Assembly: GCA_964386705.1 (NCBI GenBank)
Contig: CAYLTY010000044.1
Location: forward strand, 1 to 43,330
From: AM-0621 sp964386705
GTDB lineage: Bacteria; Planctomycetota; Planctomycetia; Planctomycetales; Planctomycetaceae
DNA length: 43,330 nucleotides
Reading direction: 5' to 3'
A program made the translations under genes and the position numbers. The notes under the pieces were generated by a model. The model had not been told where the DNA came from. It saw only the letters and a program-made list of their open reading frames with translations, and made no database searches. This document shows, piece by piece, positions 1 to 6,427 of this stretch; within the stretch, counting starts at the first letter, position 1, and each line of letters begins with the position of its first letter.

Positions 1-273
1 GAGGGCAACATCCAGATCATCGGCAATCAGCTGTTTAGTCTGGTTGAAGAAGAAGCCCGTCAGAAGATCATTCTGGACTTCTCCAACGTTGAGTACCTCT
101 CCAGCGCCGCGTTGGGCAAGCTGATCACCATGGACAAGAAGGTGAAGGCCGCCAAGGGCAAGTTGCGGCTGTGCAGCGTCCGTCCAGACATCTACGAAGT
201 GTTCGCGATTACGAAACTGAATAAGCTGTTCGATATGCGAGAGAACAAAGAAAAAGCTCTCGAAGGCATGTAA
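1..273 (+). CDS. STAS-domain anti-sigma factor antagonist (5' truncated)
   Basis: The frame is open from base 1 to a TAA at 271-273, so only the last 90 residues are in the window. The hydrophobic strand ILDFSNVEYLSSAALGKLI is the STAS-domain signature of the SpoIIAA/RsbV family; the serines in SSAALG mark the usual phosphorylation loop. Members bind a cognate RsbW/SpoIIAB kinase in the cytoplasm and release a sigma factor when unphosphorylated. An RsbW-like kinase gene follows 181 bp downstream, which supports a partner-switching pair. This is host DNA outside the prophage. The start and promoter are not visible. Confidence 0.88.
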   Translation, partial: EGNIQIIGNQLFSLVEEEARQKIILDFSNVEYLSSAALGKLITMDKKVKAAKGKLRLCSVRPDIYEVFAITKLNKLFDMRENKEKALEGM

Positions 274-454
274 CCCACTCGGACCTGGTCTCAGATCGCT
301 CGCTGACCCAGTCGCCTGGTACCGGGGTCGATCTGTCCAGAATTCGCGTTGCTCACGTGCGTTGGACCGAGTTTGGGCCGGTTATGGAAAACCGTAGAGC
401 GGGCGGGCTCAAGGGCGAACGATCTGCAGCAGGACACTATGCCAGCACCGAGAC

Positions 455-877
455 ATGTCTAATCCTCAAGAGTTCGATGTGACATTTCCCAGCGACACTG
501 CTCAAGGCCGTCAGGTCCAGGAGCAGATTGTCGGCATGATGGAAGAACGAGGCTTTGCCGCCCGCGACGTCTTTGGAGTGCGACTCGCACTCGAAGAAGC
601 GCTGGTGAACGCGATCAAGCACGGCAACAAGATGGACCCCACCAAGAATGTGCGGGTTCGCTGGCGGCTGGATAGCGAGCACATCCGCGTCAGCGTGGAA
701 GACGAAGGCCCCGGGTTTGACGTTTCCCAAGTCCCCGATCCGACCGATGAAGAAAACATCGACAAGCCCGGCGGACGCGGGATAATGCTGATGCGAGCCT
801 TCATGTCGGTGGTCGAATACAACGAAACCGGCAATCGGCTGACCATCGAAAAGCGTAAAGACGCTGAAGAAAACTAG
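455..877 (+). CDS. RsbW/SpoIIAB-like anti-sigma factor serine kinase
   Basis: This 140-residue protein has a GHKL ATPase fold (HATPase_c_2). The N box is EEALVNAIKHGN (about residues 47-58), the G1 box is DEGPGFD (about 87-93), and the glycine-rich lid is GGRGIMLM (about 107-114). Its length is typical of free-standing RsbW proteins. Such kinases phosphorylate a STAS antagonist and sequester a sigma factor. The upstream STAS gene is the probable partner, although the 181-bp gap suggests separate transcription or an internal promoter. No sigma factor gene is in the window. This is host DNA just upstream of the integration site. Confidence 0.9.
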   Translation: MSNPQEFDVTFPSDTAQGRQVQEQIVGMMEERGFAARDVFGVRLALEEALVNAIKHGNKMDPTKNVRVRWRLDSEHIRVSVEDEGPGFDVSQVPDPTDEENIDKPGGRGIMLMRAFMSVVEYNETGNRLTIEKRKDAEEN

Positions 878-999
878 GTTTGCGTCGTTTCGATGTCAGT
901 TTGTAAGCCGCTCGCCAGATTCGCCCGAGAATCTCAGACTGGATGTCGAAATCCAAGTCTTGAAACGAACAAGGGGCTCGATTAACTTCCCGCCCACAT

Positions 1000-1072
1000 T
1001 CCTCTGTAGCTCAGTCGGTAGAGCAAGCGACTGTTAATCGCTGGGTCCTAGGTTCGAGTCCTAGCGGAGGAG
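1000..1072 (+). tRNA. tRNA-Asn (anticodon GTT), prophage integration target
   Basis: The cloverleaf is complete. Acceptor arms TCCTCTG and CGGAGGA pair over seven positions with one T-G wobble, and the discriminator is G, as expected for tRNA-Asn. The D-loop contains AGTCGGTAGA. The anticodon stem AGCGA/TCGCT encloses loop CTGTTAA with anticodon GTT at 1033-1035. The T-arm reads GTCCTAGGTTCGAGTCCTAGC (in two halves around TTCGAGT). CCA is not encoded. A run of five T lies immediately after the gene on the prophage side and may help end transcription. The 3' 50 bases are the attL core, so the phage restores an intact tRNA on integration. Confidence 0.97.
1023..1072 (+). other. attL core
   Basis: These fifty bases are identical to 43203-43252 and cover the anticodon arm, variable loop, T-arm and 3' acceptor strand of tRNA-Asn. 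Bases on both sides differ from the right copy (A against C before, C against A after), so the repeat limits are exact. Tyrosine integrases usually cross over in the anticodon or T-loop of such sites. Confidence 0.95.
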
Positions 1073-1223
1073 CTTTTTGTTAGAGGTTGAAACGTTTGCC
1101 GAGTGAGGTTTGAAGTGGAACTTCCAACCATTCAAACGACGGCTAGAGATGAAAGGATGAATATCACCTTTCAGATCATGGCTTATCGAGCGCTCACAAA
1201 GTCTGAGGTGCTTCAGACGGTTG

Positions 1224-1445
1224 CTAACTTCGCTGCAGAGCAGCGACGTCGACGAAAAAAAGTTCAGCCAAATCGAGTGTTTCGGATTCTGACGCTCTTT
1301 GGTGCGGAGCCAGGATTGTAGATGCCATGAATCTGGCCTCATCACTGGTCAAAGTTACGCCCAGCGTGGCCATATCGCAGAAGAACGTGAGTTCAACAGC
1401 TCCGTCCTCCTTAACCTCAATTGCCCATCGGATCATTTTCCGCAC
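1224..1445 (-). CDS. Small leftward protein of unknown function
   Basis: The protein is about 73 residues and has a well-formed composition (core MIRWAIEVKEDGAVELTFFC, then a helix ending in LDLAELFFVDVAALQRS). The GTG start at 1445 is chosen because AAAGGAG (complement of 1452-1458) lies six bases upstream; an in-frame ATG at 1436 is the alternative. It is the only leftward gene in the left arm and lies next to attL, where phages often keep excision or immunity functions. I see no helix-turn-helix and recognise no family. A plus-strand frame overlaps its 3' half and was judged less likely. Confidence 0.55.
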   Translation of the reverse strand: MRKMIRWAIEVKEDGAVELTFFCDMATLGVTLTSDEARFMASTILAPHQRASESETLDLAELFFVDVAALQRS

Positions 1446-1483
1446 GGCGGACTCCTTTCGATTCACATAGTTGGAAACAGGCC

Positions 1484-1669
1484 ATGCCGATCTGGACCGG
1501 TGGTAATCAGTTAGGGAACACGAATCACGAAGCGGCGCTCCGCAATGAATACATGGCAGCACCTGAGCAGACTCAACCGATCGTCGCCGCGATTCACGTC
1601 GTGTGCCTGAAGCTCGAAGAACTCGGCAGAAAAATTGAGGCCATCGAAGCGAAGCTCGAAACCAAGTGA
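1484..1669 (+). CDS. Small hypothetical protein with C-terminal coiled coil
   Basis: A 61-residue frame starts at ATG 1484, divergently from the leftward gene that starts at 1445. The last 25 residues (LKLEELGRKIEAIEAKLETK) form a regular heptad pattern likely to be a short coiled coil. The ribosome binding site is weak (ACAGG). An internal ATG at 1552 would give a 38-residue product. I recognise no family; support is codon-like composition and the position between two better-supported genes. Confidence 0.4.
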   Translation: MPIWTGGNQLGNTNHEAALRNEYMAAPEQTQPIVAAIHVVCLKLEELGRKIEAIEAKLETK

Positions 1670-1685
1670 GCCGAGTCATCGGGCG

Positions 1686-1716
1686 TTGCGGTCACATTAC
1701 ACACAGTGTAACATGA
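1686..1716 (+). promoter_or_regulatory. Candidate operator/promoter, copy 1
   Basis: The core TTACAC-ACA-GTGTAA (1697-1711) is a palindrome with 6-bp arms. It lies within a 24-bp block (1693-1716) that matches a second site at 2576-2599 in 20 positions. A possible -35 box TTGCGG (1686-1691) and -10 box TAACAT (1709-1714) with a 17-bp spacer would put the operator over the promoter. The following gene starts at 1721, so a transcript from here would have almost no leader. Confidence 0.5.
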
Positions 1717-1720
1717 GGGT

Positions 1721-1936
1721 ATGAAAATGCCAGTCAGTTTACAGAGCGAGATCTACACAGTGAGGGAAGCCGCCGCGTTTCTTGATCTCGCTGTCGGGAC
1801 GATTCGCCAGTATGTGACACACGGTGTTTTGAACCCAACCCGCGTAGGTCGTGCGGTCATGTTCACGCGCGAAGAGCTGGACCGTTACCAAAGCGAGCGC
1901 TGGCCACAAGGTAAGCATCGTCCTGCGGACGATTAG
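1721..1936 (+). CDS. Helix-turn-helix DNA-binding protein, excisionase/MerR-like
   Basis: The 71-residue protein has the compact winged helix of excisionase-type HTH proteins: YTVREAAAFLDLAVGTIRQY (helix-turn-helix, about residues 12-31), a wing containing TRVGRAVMF, then EELDRYQSE. Such proteins bind DNA to bend attachment sites (Xis) or act as small regulators. It lies between attL and the integrase and just downstream of a palindromic operator-like site, so autoregulation and control of integration direction are reasonable inferences. The start could be ATG 1721 or 1727; GAGGG at 1715-1719 is very close to 1721 and at better spacing for 1727. Confidence 0.8.
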   Translation: MKMPVSLQSEIYTVREAAAFLDLAVGTIRQYVTHGVLNPTRVGRAVMFTREELDRYQSERWPQGKHRPADD

Positions 1937-2031
1937 TGAGCCGACCTGTCGACCAACACGTGGTCCGCTGAGCGTTGCATACGTTACCGCCAACAAGTAG
2001 GAATTAGCGTCCACTTGTTTAGGGGGTTACA

Positions 2032-2520
2032 ATGCTCAGCTTTAATTGTCCACACTGCCAGAAGGGTCTCAGGGCTAACGATGACGCAGGCGGCTCGACG
2101 CTCGCCTGCCCCAAGTGTCATCAAAAGTTCGTGGTGCCTGAAGCCCAAGCCGGCCTCGACCTTTCCGAGTTTTCTTCGGGGCCAGTCGGAACGCGAATGA
2201 GCGTCAGCGTTCCGAAGAAGTTCAATGAATGCCGCGCGTATCTCGCTACGATTTCGTTCGTGGTGAAGTTTACCGGTGTCATGCTCGCGTTGCTGACGCT
2301 CCCGGCGCTCTATGCCGCTTACGTGATCGGGACGCAATCGGGGAACAAGACCCTGTTCATTGGGGCTCTCTTCGCCTGTTTTGCATGGCTGGGGTTGGTC
2401 TATCTCTATTACCTGAGCGTGATGTGTGCAGTCGAGTTCGTCGAAGCGACCATTGAAACCGAGCACAACACCAGGACGTCCGCAGCGTGGCTTGAACGAG
2501 TCGCCAACGCTAATTCGTAG
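2032..2520 (+). CDS. Zinc-ribbon membrane protein
   Basis: This is a 162-residue protein. The N-terminus has two CxxC pairs (NCPHCQKG and ACPKCHQK, about residues 6-33) forming a probable zinc ribbon. After a linker come two hydrophobic segments at about residues 73-97 and 104-131, both predicted membrane helices, and a short charged C-terminal tail. The start is ATG 2032 with AGGGGG at 2021-2026. This architecture occurs in many planctomycete proteins, so it may be a host-derived cargo gene; its role in the phage is unknown. Confidence 0.75.
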   Translation: MLSFNCPHCQKGLRANDDAGGSTLACPKCHQKFVVPEAQAGLDLSEFSSGPVGTRMSVSVPKKFNECRAYLATISFVVKFTGVMLALLTLPALYAAYVIGTQSGNKTLFIGALFACFAWLGLVYLYYLSVMCAVEFVEATIETEHNTRTSAAWLERVANANS

Positions 2521-2569
2521 CAGTAGCCAAGTGATTGAAACATAATCAAGAATTCTCACTGGTTGTCGG

Positions 2570-2599
2570 TTGAATCATATTACACACTGAGTAATATGA
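2570..2599 (+). promoter_or_regulatory. Candidate operator/promoter, copy 2
   Basis: CATATTAC (2576-2583) and GTAATATG (2591-2598) are perfect 8-bp inverted arms around ACACTGA. The block shares TTACACAC-NGN-GTAA with the site at 1697-1711. TTGAAT (2570-2575) and TAATAT (2592-2597) could be -35 and -10 boxes with 16-bp spacing, again enclosing the operator. It heads a 445-bp gap before the integrase and so may drive it. Confidence 0.5.
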
Positions 2600-3044
2600 C
2601 GCCCGTCACATGCCAGCCGACTGCGGGCTGGTGAGTGAGCGGGTTGACGATGTTCGCGGATTGCTGACAGGCCAACTGCGAAAAGACCGACCCGCTCTCT
2701 CACCGGCCCTCAACTTCTCGAAGCCGACCCCGACTCCCTGGCGTGTGACAACAACATGGAGCTTCGGGGTCGGTTCATTTCGGGCCTCGCTGCGAAGCGT
2801 TGATGTCGTAAACACGCCATCACATTTGGATCTCTGAGTCTGCAAACAAATCAGAACACAGGGCGACCAAATTCATTCTGATAATCAGTTTCCTACTGAT
2901 CGAAGACACACGTTCAAGACTGGAAACGACGCACGAATTCCTGCGGATTACAGCAACTGTCCACGTCACGAGCGGAATGAACAACCAATACTCAAAACGT
3001 CACCTGACATCGCGGTCAGGTGGGAACTCAAGGGAGTAGCCACG
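2600..3044 (+). other. Non-coding leader region before the integrase
   Basis: I see no convincing gene in this stretch. It holds a perfect 10-bp inverted repeat, CCGACCCCGA (2724-2733) and TCGGGGTCGG (2764-2773), with a 30-base loop. A second hairpin, CACCTGAC-ATCGCG-GTCAGGTG (3001-3022), ends nine bases before the integrase ribosome binding site. The region could be a long regulated leader for the integrase or hold integrase arm sites. Confidence 0.5.
3001..3022 (+). promoter_or_regulatory. Hairpin just upstream of the integrase ribosome binding site
   Basis: Perfect 8-bp arms CACCTGAC and GTCAGGTG enclose ATCGCG. The integrase Shine-Dalgarno AGGGAG is at 3031-3036. No T-run follows, so it is more likely a leader structure than a simple terminator. 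Function is inferred from position only. Confidence 0.45.
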
Positions 3045-4430
3045 ATGGCGGAACGGAGTCGCACGCTTTTGTTACTGATCGGGGTAGCCATGACCGCTCT
3101 ACGAGTGTTTCAGGGTGACGATGGTTTGCGGGATGATCAACTTATTCCGGAAGTGAAAAACGCAGCGTTGCAATTCGGAGCCGACCAGGCGACTGGTGAG
3201 GTAACGGGGTATCAATTTGGTGCTACCCCGGCCCTCGGGAGCCAGTCGCCTGGGGCTTCCAAAGGCGGCGAAATATCACTCGCCGACCTGTATCAAAAAC
3301 TGGTTGATACCCAAGTGACGATTAGTCACTTGCGTATGCAATCTGTTCAACCGGGTTCGGCGTCACTGGAGATTCCTCGCGGGAATCCGGTCTACCTGCG
3401 GACCTGTTTCGAATGGCTGACGGACTCGGTTCAGTGGGCGAAGTCGACGCGCAATCAATACCGCCGCGAAGTTGACCGGTGGGAACGATACTGGGCCGCG
3501 AAGGGCCAACCGCACGGTCCCGACGTGAGGGATATCAAGGACGGTGATTTCGCCACGTGGGCCACGGACATGAAGTGGGAAGGCCGCACAGCCGAGCTTT
3601 ACTGGACCTACTTTGAGAAGATGCTCAAGGCCGGCTTGCCGCGTTCTAAACGCCTGGAGTTCGGACGTCCGAAGGGTGAAGTGATACTCACCGAATTACC
3701 GGTCAGCGGTCTGAAGGTGAAGGAAGTGACGCGCGAGGTGTGGGATATCGACATCTCGACCGACCGCCTCGACGTCGATCATATTTCGAAACTGATGTTC
3801 GCGGCTGAAGAACTTGCCCAGTGGCCTGAATCACCATCGGGATTGCCGCCGCATCTCAGTTGGTGCGGTCTGTTCTGGCTGGAGTGGTACTGCGGACCGC
3901 GCATGACCAACGCCGTGCTGATGGACCTGCGTTGTGTCGATCTGCGGAACATGGTCCTGACGTACAAAGAGAGCAAGCGGGGGAAGATCATCCGGGTTCC
4001 GTTGCCGCTGGTGATCAAGCCGCTGTTCCAGACGCTCAAGGAAGCCGCTGCCGTCGAAGGTCGCAAGACGCTGTTTGCGTTCCCTGCCTATTGCGTCGGA
4101 AGCCCGACACACAATCTCTACCTGTATATGGAACGCTTTCACGCGCACGCCGGTTTCGAGCCGTTGCAGAAGAGTGACGGTGATAACCAGTGGTTCCACC
4201 AGTTCCGCAAATCGTCGACGTCGCAGTGGATCGCGACCTCTCCGGGACTCCAAAGGTTCTTTGTCGGTCACAAGACCGGTGATGTGTCTGATGACTATTA
4301 CGCCCGCGTTCTCAATGAGATGCGCGCAGCGGCTGAACAATACCCGGTTCCCGACTGGTTGATTCGCTGGAACGATCAACACGGAGCCCGGCCAATGCCA
4401 CCAGTCGACGCCCGCCGGTTGTGTGATTAA
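3045..4430 (+). CDS. int: Tyrosine-family integrase
   Basis: This 461-residue recombinase catalyses site-specific integration and excision at the tRNA-Asn att sites. A core-binding (SAM-like) domain lies at about residues 113-200 (TRNQYRREVDRWERYW). The catalytic domain shows Arg286 (YCGPRMTNAVLMDLR), a likely Lys311 in the beta hairpin (KESKRGK), His385 and Arg388 (FHQFRKS), His409 (VGHKTGDVS) and Tyr418 or Tyr419 (DDYYA). All catalytic positions are present, so it should be active. The first 110 residues are unlike usual arm-binding domains and include a hydrophobic stretch; the start at 3045 has AGGGAG eight bases upstream, but a shorter protein from ATG 3090 is possible. Confidence 0.92.
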   Translation: MAERSRTLLLLIGVAMTALRVFQGDDGLRDDQLIPEVKNAALQFGADQATGEVTGYQFGATPALGSQSPGASKGGEISLADLYQKLVDTQVTISHLRMQSVQPGSASLEIPRGNPVYLRTCFEWLTDSVQWAKSTRNQYRREVDRWERYWAAKGQPHGPDVRDIKDGDFATWATDMKWEGRTAELYWTYFEKMLKAGLPRSKRLEFGRPKGEVILTELPVSGLKVKEVTREVWDIDISTDRLDVDHISKLMFAAEELAQWPESPSGLPPHLSWCGLFWLEWYCGPRMTNAVLMDLRCVDLRNMVLTYKESKRGKIIRVPLPLVIKPLFQTLKEAAAVEGRKTLFAFPAYCVGSPTHNLYLYMERFHAHAGFEPLQKSDGDNQWFHQFRKSSTSQWIATSPGLQRFFVGHKTGDVSDDYYARVLNEMRAAAEQYPVPDWLIRWNDQHGARPMPPVDARRLCD

Positions 4431-4436
4431 CGCGAG

Positions 4437-4462
4437 GGGTTGGGGAATAGGGAATAGGAGTA
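4437..4462 (+). repeat. G-rich dispersed repeat (GGGGTTGGGGAATAGGG type)
   Basis: This is one of several copies in the window (also 9153-9181, 12649-12681 inverted, 31258-31342). Here its last bases, ATAGGAG, provide the Shine-Dalgarno-like sequence for the gene at 4472. Confidence 0.6.
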
Positions 4463-4471
4463 TCAACGGAC

Positions 4472-4765
4472 ATGGGGCGACGTGAATACAACTCGACTCG
4501 ACGAACCGAACTGATACGCCTGGGAATGTGTGTGCTGTGCAGGAAGTCCAAGAGTCGTGAGGGACTGACGGCCTGCGAAGATTGCCGCCAGAAACGCTTC
4601 CAACAGAAACGCAACTGGGAAGCGAATGGCCTGTGTGTTCGCTGCGGACGAGCAACGCAGCCGGGGCGGAAGAAGTGCTCCGCGTGTCTGAATTACTACC
4701 GCGAGCGGTATCACGCCGCTTGCCAACGGATAGGAAAGACCAGTTCACGGAGGGTTCAGTCATGA
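4472..4765 (+). CDS. Cysteine-knuckle protein, copy 1
   Basis: This small basic protein of 97 residues has four CxxC pairs: MCVLCRK, ACEDCRQK, LCVRCGR and KCSACLNYYRERY. The two halves repeat the same layout, suggesting two zinc knuckles. It overlaps the next gene by four bases (ATGA), and that gene encodes a one-module paralogue. Similar arginine-rich double-knuckle proteins occur in phages and are presumed to bind nucleic acid; no enzymatic motif is visible. It follows the integrase on the same strand. Confidence 0.72.
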   Translation: MGRREYNSTRRTELIRLGMCVLCRKSKSREGLTACEDCRQKRFQQKRNWEANGLCVRCGRATQPGRKKCSACLNYYRERYHAACQRIGKTSSRRVQS

Positions 4766-5007
4766 ACTTGAAAGGCGCTCCGATGAATCGAGTCCACTCC
4801 AAAACAGTGAAAGCATTGAAGGAACGTCAAAGGGCGGAGCAACGCTTCGCGCTGGGACTTTGCGTGTTGTGTGCCGACAGACCGCACGCCGAGTTTCGCC
4901 GTTGCTGTTCCGTCTGCCTGGAGAAAAACAAAGCACATAACCGTCGACGTCGTGAGTCGGTCACTGTGCCGGAGGCCTCGACCGCCGGGGTCGGGGCCTC
5001 CCTTTGA
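4762..5007 (+). CDS. Cysteine-knuckle protein, copy 2
   Basis: This 81-residue basic protein has LGLCVLCADRPHAEFRRCC and SVCLEKNKAHNRRRR, the same CxxC-x(n)-CxxC module as the preceding protein (which has LGMCVLCRKSKS). Tandem duplication is likely. The start ATG 4762 overlaps the upstream stop, with GGAGG about nine bases before it, so translation is coupled. The last codons run through a strong terminator-like hairpin (4971-5001). Probable nucleic-acid-binding function is inferred from charge and cysteines only. Confidence 0.68.
   Translation: MNLKGAPMNRVHSKTVKALKERQRAEQRFALGLCVLCADRPHAEFRRCCSVCLEKNKAHNRRRRESVTVPEASTAGVGASL
4971..5001 (+). terminator. Terminator-like hairpin overlapping the end of the knuckle gene
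   Basis: GGAGGCC and CGACC pair with GGTCG and GGCCTCC around GCCGG, with one T-G wobble between the blocks. It is followed by CTTTG, and the TGA stop at 5005-5007 comes just after. This probably closes the integrase-knuckle transcription unit. Confidence 0.6.
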
Positions 5008-5097
5008 AACACCGAGAACACTACCGCGTCGGGTGGTTAAGTGCCCCTGAGAAGGCCCACCCGGCCGGGAGCGTTTGAAACACGGAGGGGTATCAAC

Positions 5098-5751
5098 GTG
5101 ACGGTATCAACCGCGTTACTGGAACGACTTGAAGGACTGACGCTGCTGAGCGGTGGTCACAAAAAGCGTGAAGACGGTATGTGTGCGATGGAGGCAGCTG
5201 CGTTCGTGGCTGGTGAGCCACACACAGATCGGCCTGAGTGCGTGTGCCCGGTGATTGCCGCCTTCATGCGATCGTGGAACGACAACATCGACGACGACGC
5301 GTTGCGAACGGAGTTAATTCTTCCGCTGATTCCTAAGGTCATTGGCAGCCGCGGCTCGCAAGATGACAAGAATCGCCGCTCGTACCTGATGGCCGATTGG
5401 TGCCAGCGAGTGCTTTTGCCGTTGTGGTGTGATCTCGCGAAGCTCGACGACATCGCTGCGAAACTGCGAGCGTTGCCGGAGGCGAGCACGCTCGAACAGA
5501 TAACAGATCCAGCCCGCGAGGCGGTTGTGAGTGAAGCGCGGAATGCATGCGCGAAGGCGCGCGCCACTGCCGATGCCGCTGCCGCTGCCTATGCCGCTGC
5601 CTATGCCTCTGCCGCTGCCTATGCCGCTGCCTATGCCTCTGCCGCTGCCGATGCCTATGCCTATGCCGCTGCGCTCGCAGCGCTGAGACCAACTCGTGAG
5701 GCGGTCTGGCGGTCCATTCCGGCCATGATCGAACGACTGTTAGTGACTTAA
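5098..5751 (+). CDS. Conserved phage protein with Ala/Tyr-rich repeat insertion
   Basis: The GTG start at 5098 has GGAGGGG about seven bases upstream and gives 217 residues. The segment GMCAMEAAAFVAGEPHTDRP, followed by CVCPVIAAFMRSWND and LILPLIPKVIGSRGS, matches a family of unknown function that I recognise from many phages and actinobacterial genomes. Those proteins also have a low-complexity alanine/tyrosine insertion in the second half. Here it runs from about residue 156 to 190 and is encoded by repeated hexanucleotides. The C-terminus (REAVWRSIPAMIERLL) resumes a normal helix. Function is unknown. Confidence 0.78.
   Translation: MTVSTALLERLEGLTLLSGGHKKREDGMCAMEAAAFVAGEPHTDRPECVCPVIAAFMRSWNDNIDDDALRTELILPLIPKVIGSRGSQDDKNRRSYLMADWCQRVLLPLWCDLAKLDDIAAKLRALPEASTLEQITDPAREAVVSEARNACAKARATADAAAAAYAAAYASAAAYAAAYASAAADAYAYAAALAALRPTREAVWRSIPAMIERLLVT
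5563..5676 (+). repeat. GCC-NNN hexanucleotide tract with a perfect 30-bp tandem duplication
   Basis: The tract alternates GCC with GCT, TAT, TCT or GAT. Bases 5581-5610 are repeated exactly at 5611-5640. It encodes the AYAAAYASA-type insertion of the surrounding gene. Units of 6 and 30 bp keep the frame, so slippage would change protein length without frameshift. Confidence 0.92.
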
Positions 5752-5784
5752 CAACGAACACCAATCGTCGCCTGAGGTGACGAG

Positions 5785-6048
5785 ATGCAGCTCGCGTCGA
5801 CGGTCGGGAGGACCTTGCTGTTCTGCCGGCTGAACCATGCGACGGGGAGTTTTGAGGCGGCGACTCACTCGCTGATTGCCCAGGTCACCGGCCTGAAATC
5901 AGCCAAACGGGTCGGAGCCATCGAACGCGGTTCGCCCGCGTCACTCCATGAACTCAGACAGATAGCCCGCGCGTTTCGACTCGACGTCGAGCAGCTCGTC
6001 GAACTCGCGGCCAAGACGGATCAACAGCGTTTGCCAATTAACCCTTGA
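5785..6048 (+). CDS. XRE/Cro-like helix-turn-helix regulator
   Basis: The 87-residue protein has a helix-turn-helix of the XRE type: an N-terminal helix (VGRTLLFCRLNHATG), then SLIAQVTGLKSAKRVGAIER with the typical E-R-G segment, and a third part, SLHELRQIARAFRLDVEQLV. Positions conserved in Cro/CI-type domains (Leu/Ile core, GxxxxxxxxxxxERG) are present, though the first loop is slightly longer than usual. It may be a Cro-like regulator of the early genes. No separate CI-type repressor with a dimerisation domain is visible in the window. Confidence 0.65.
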   Translation: MQLASTVGRTLLFCRLNHATGSFEAATHSLIAQVTGLKSAKRVGAIERGSPASLHELRQIARAFRLDVEQLVELAAKTDQQRLPINP

Positions 6049-6064
6049 ATGGAGACCCCTAACC

Positions 6065-6427
6065 GTGATTACTGAAGAGGAATTCTCGCTGTCTACGTTG
6101 CAGCAACTCGACGGAGGCAAGATCGAACGCGTCATCAGTGGTCACCTGCGTCGTCTGGCGAATGACTGCTACGACCGTGCGGCAGACGACAGGGAACGCA
6201 AGCTGGTCATCGAGATATCTCTGGTTCCGATCTGCGACGGGGATGGCACTGCGGAGACCGTCAAGACGCAGATCAAGGCTACCAGCAAGGTGCCTCACCA
6301 TCGGTCGAAGCCCTACGAAATGCGAATCACCAACCGCGGTAGCGGTTTGGCTTTCAACGTCGGTTCACCGGAGTCGATGAACCAGCACACCATTGATTTT
6401 GAGCAGGAGGATAAGAGCGATGAGTGA
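6065..6427 (+). CDS. Hypothetical phage early protein
   Basis: 120 residues from a GTG at 6065. A beta-rich centre (RKLVIEISLVPICDGDGTAE) is followed by charged segments and an acidic C-terminus. I recognise no family with certainty. It overlaps the next gene by eight bases, and the pair resembles phage modules in which a small protein precedes a larger DUF2303-like protein, so the two probably work together. Confidence 0.6.
   Translation: MITEEEFSLSTLQQLDGGKIERVISGHLRRLANDCYDRAADDRERKLVIEISLVPICDGDGTAETVKTQIKATSKVPHHRSKPYEMRITNRGSGLAFNVGSPESMNQHTIDFEQEDKSDE

Noticed and set aside
1157..1321. Plus-strand frame MNITFQIMAYRALTKSEVLQ onward near attL
   Set aside because: It overlaps the 3' half of the leftward gene 1224-1445, which has a better ribosome binding site and composition; only one of them can easily be real.
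5339..5764. Minus-strand frame with RHRQRHRQRQRHRQ repeats
   Set aside because: It is the reverse reading of the Ala/Tyr hexanucleotide tract, not an independent protein.
5785..6048. A CI-type lysogeny repressor
   Set aside because: The protein has only a helix-turn-helix and no dimerisation or peptidase domain; Cro-like or early regulator is as far as the sequence allows.
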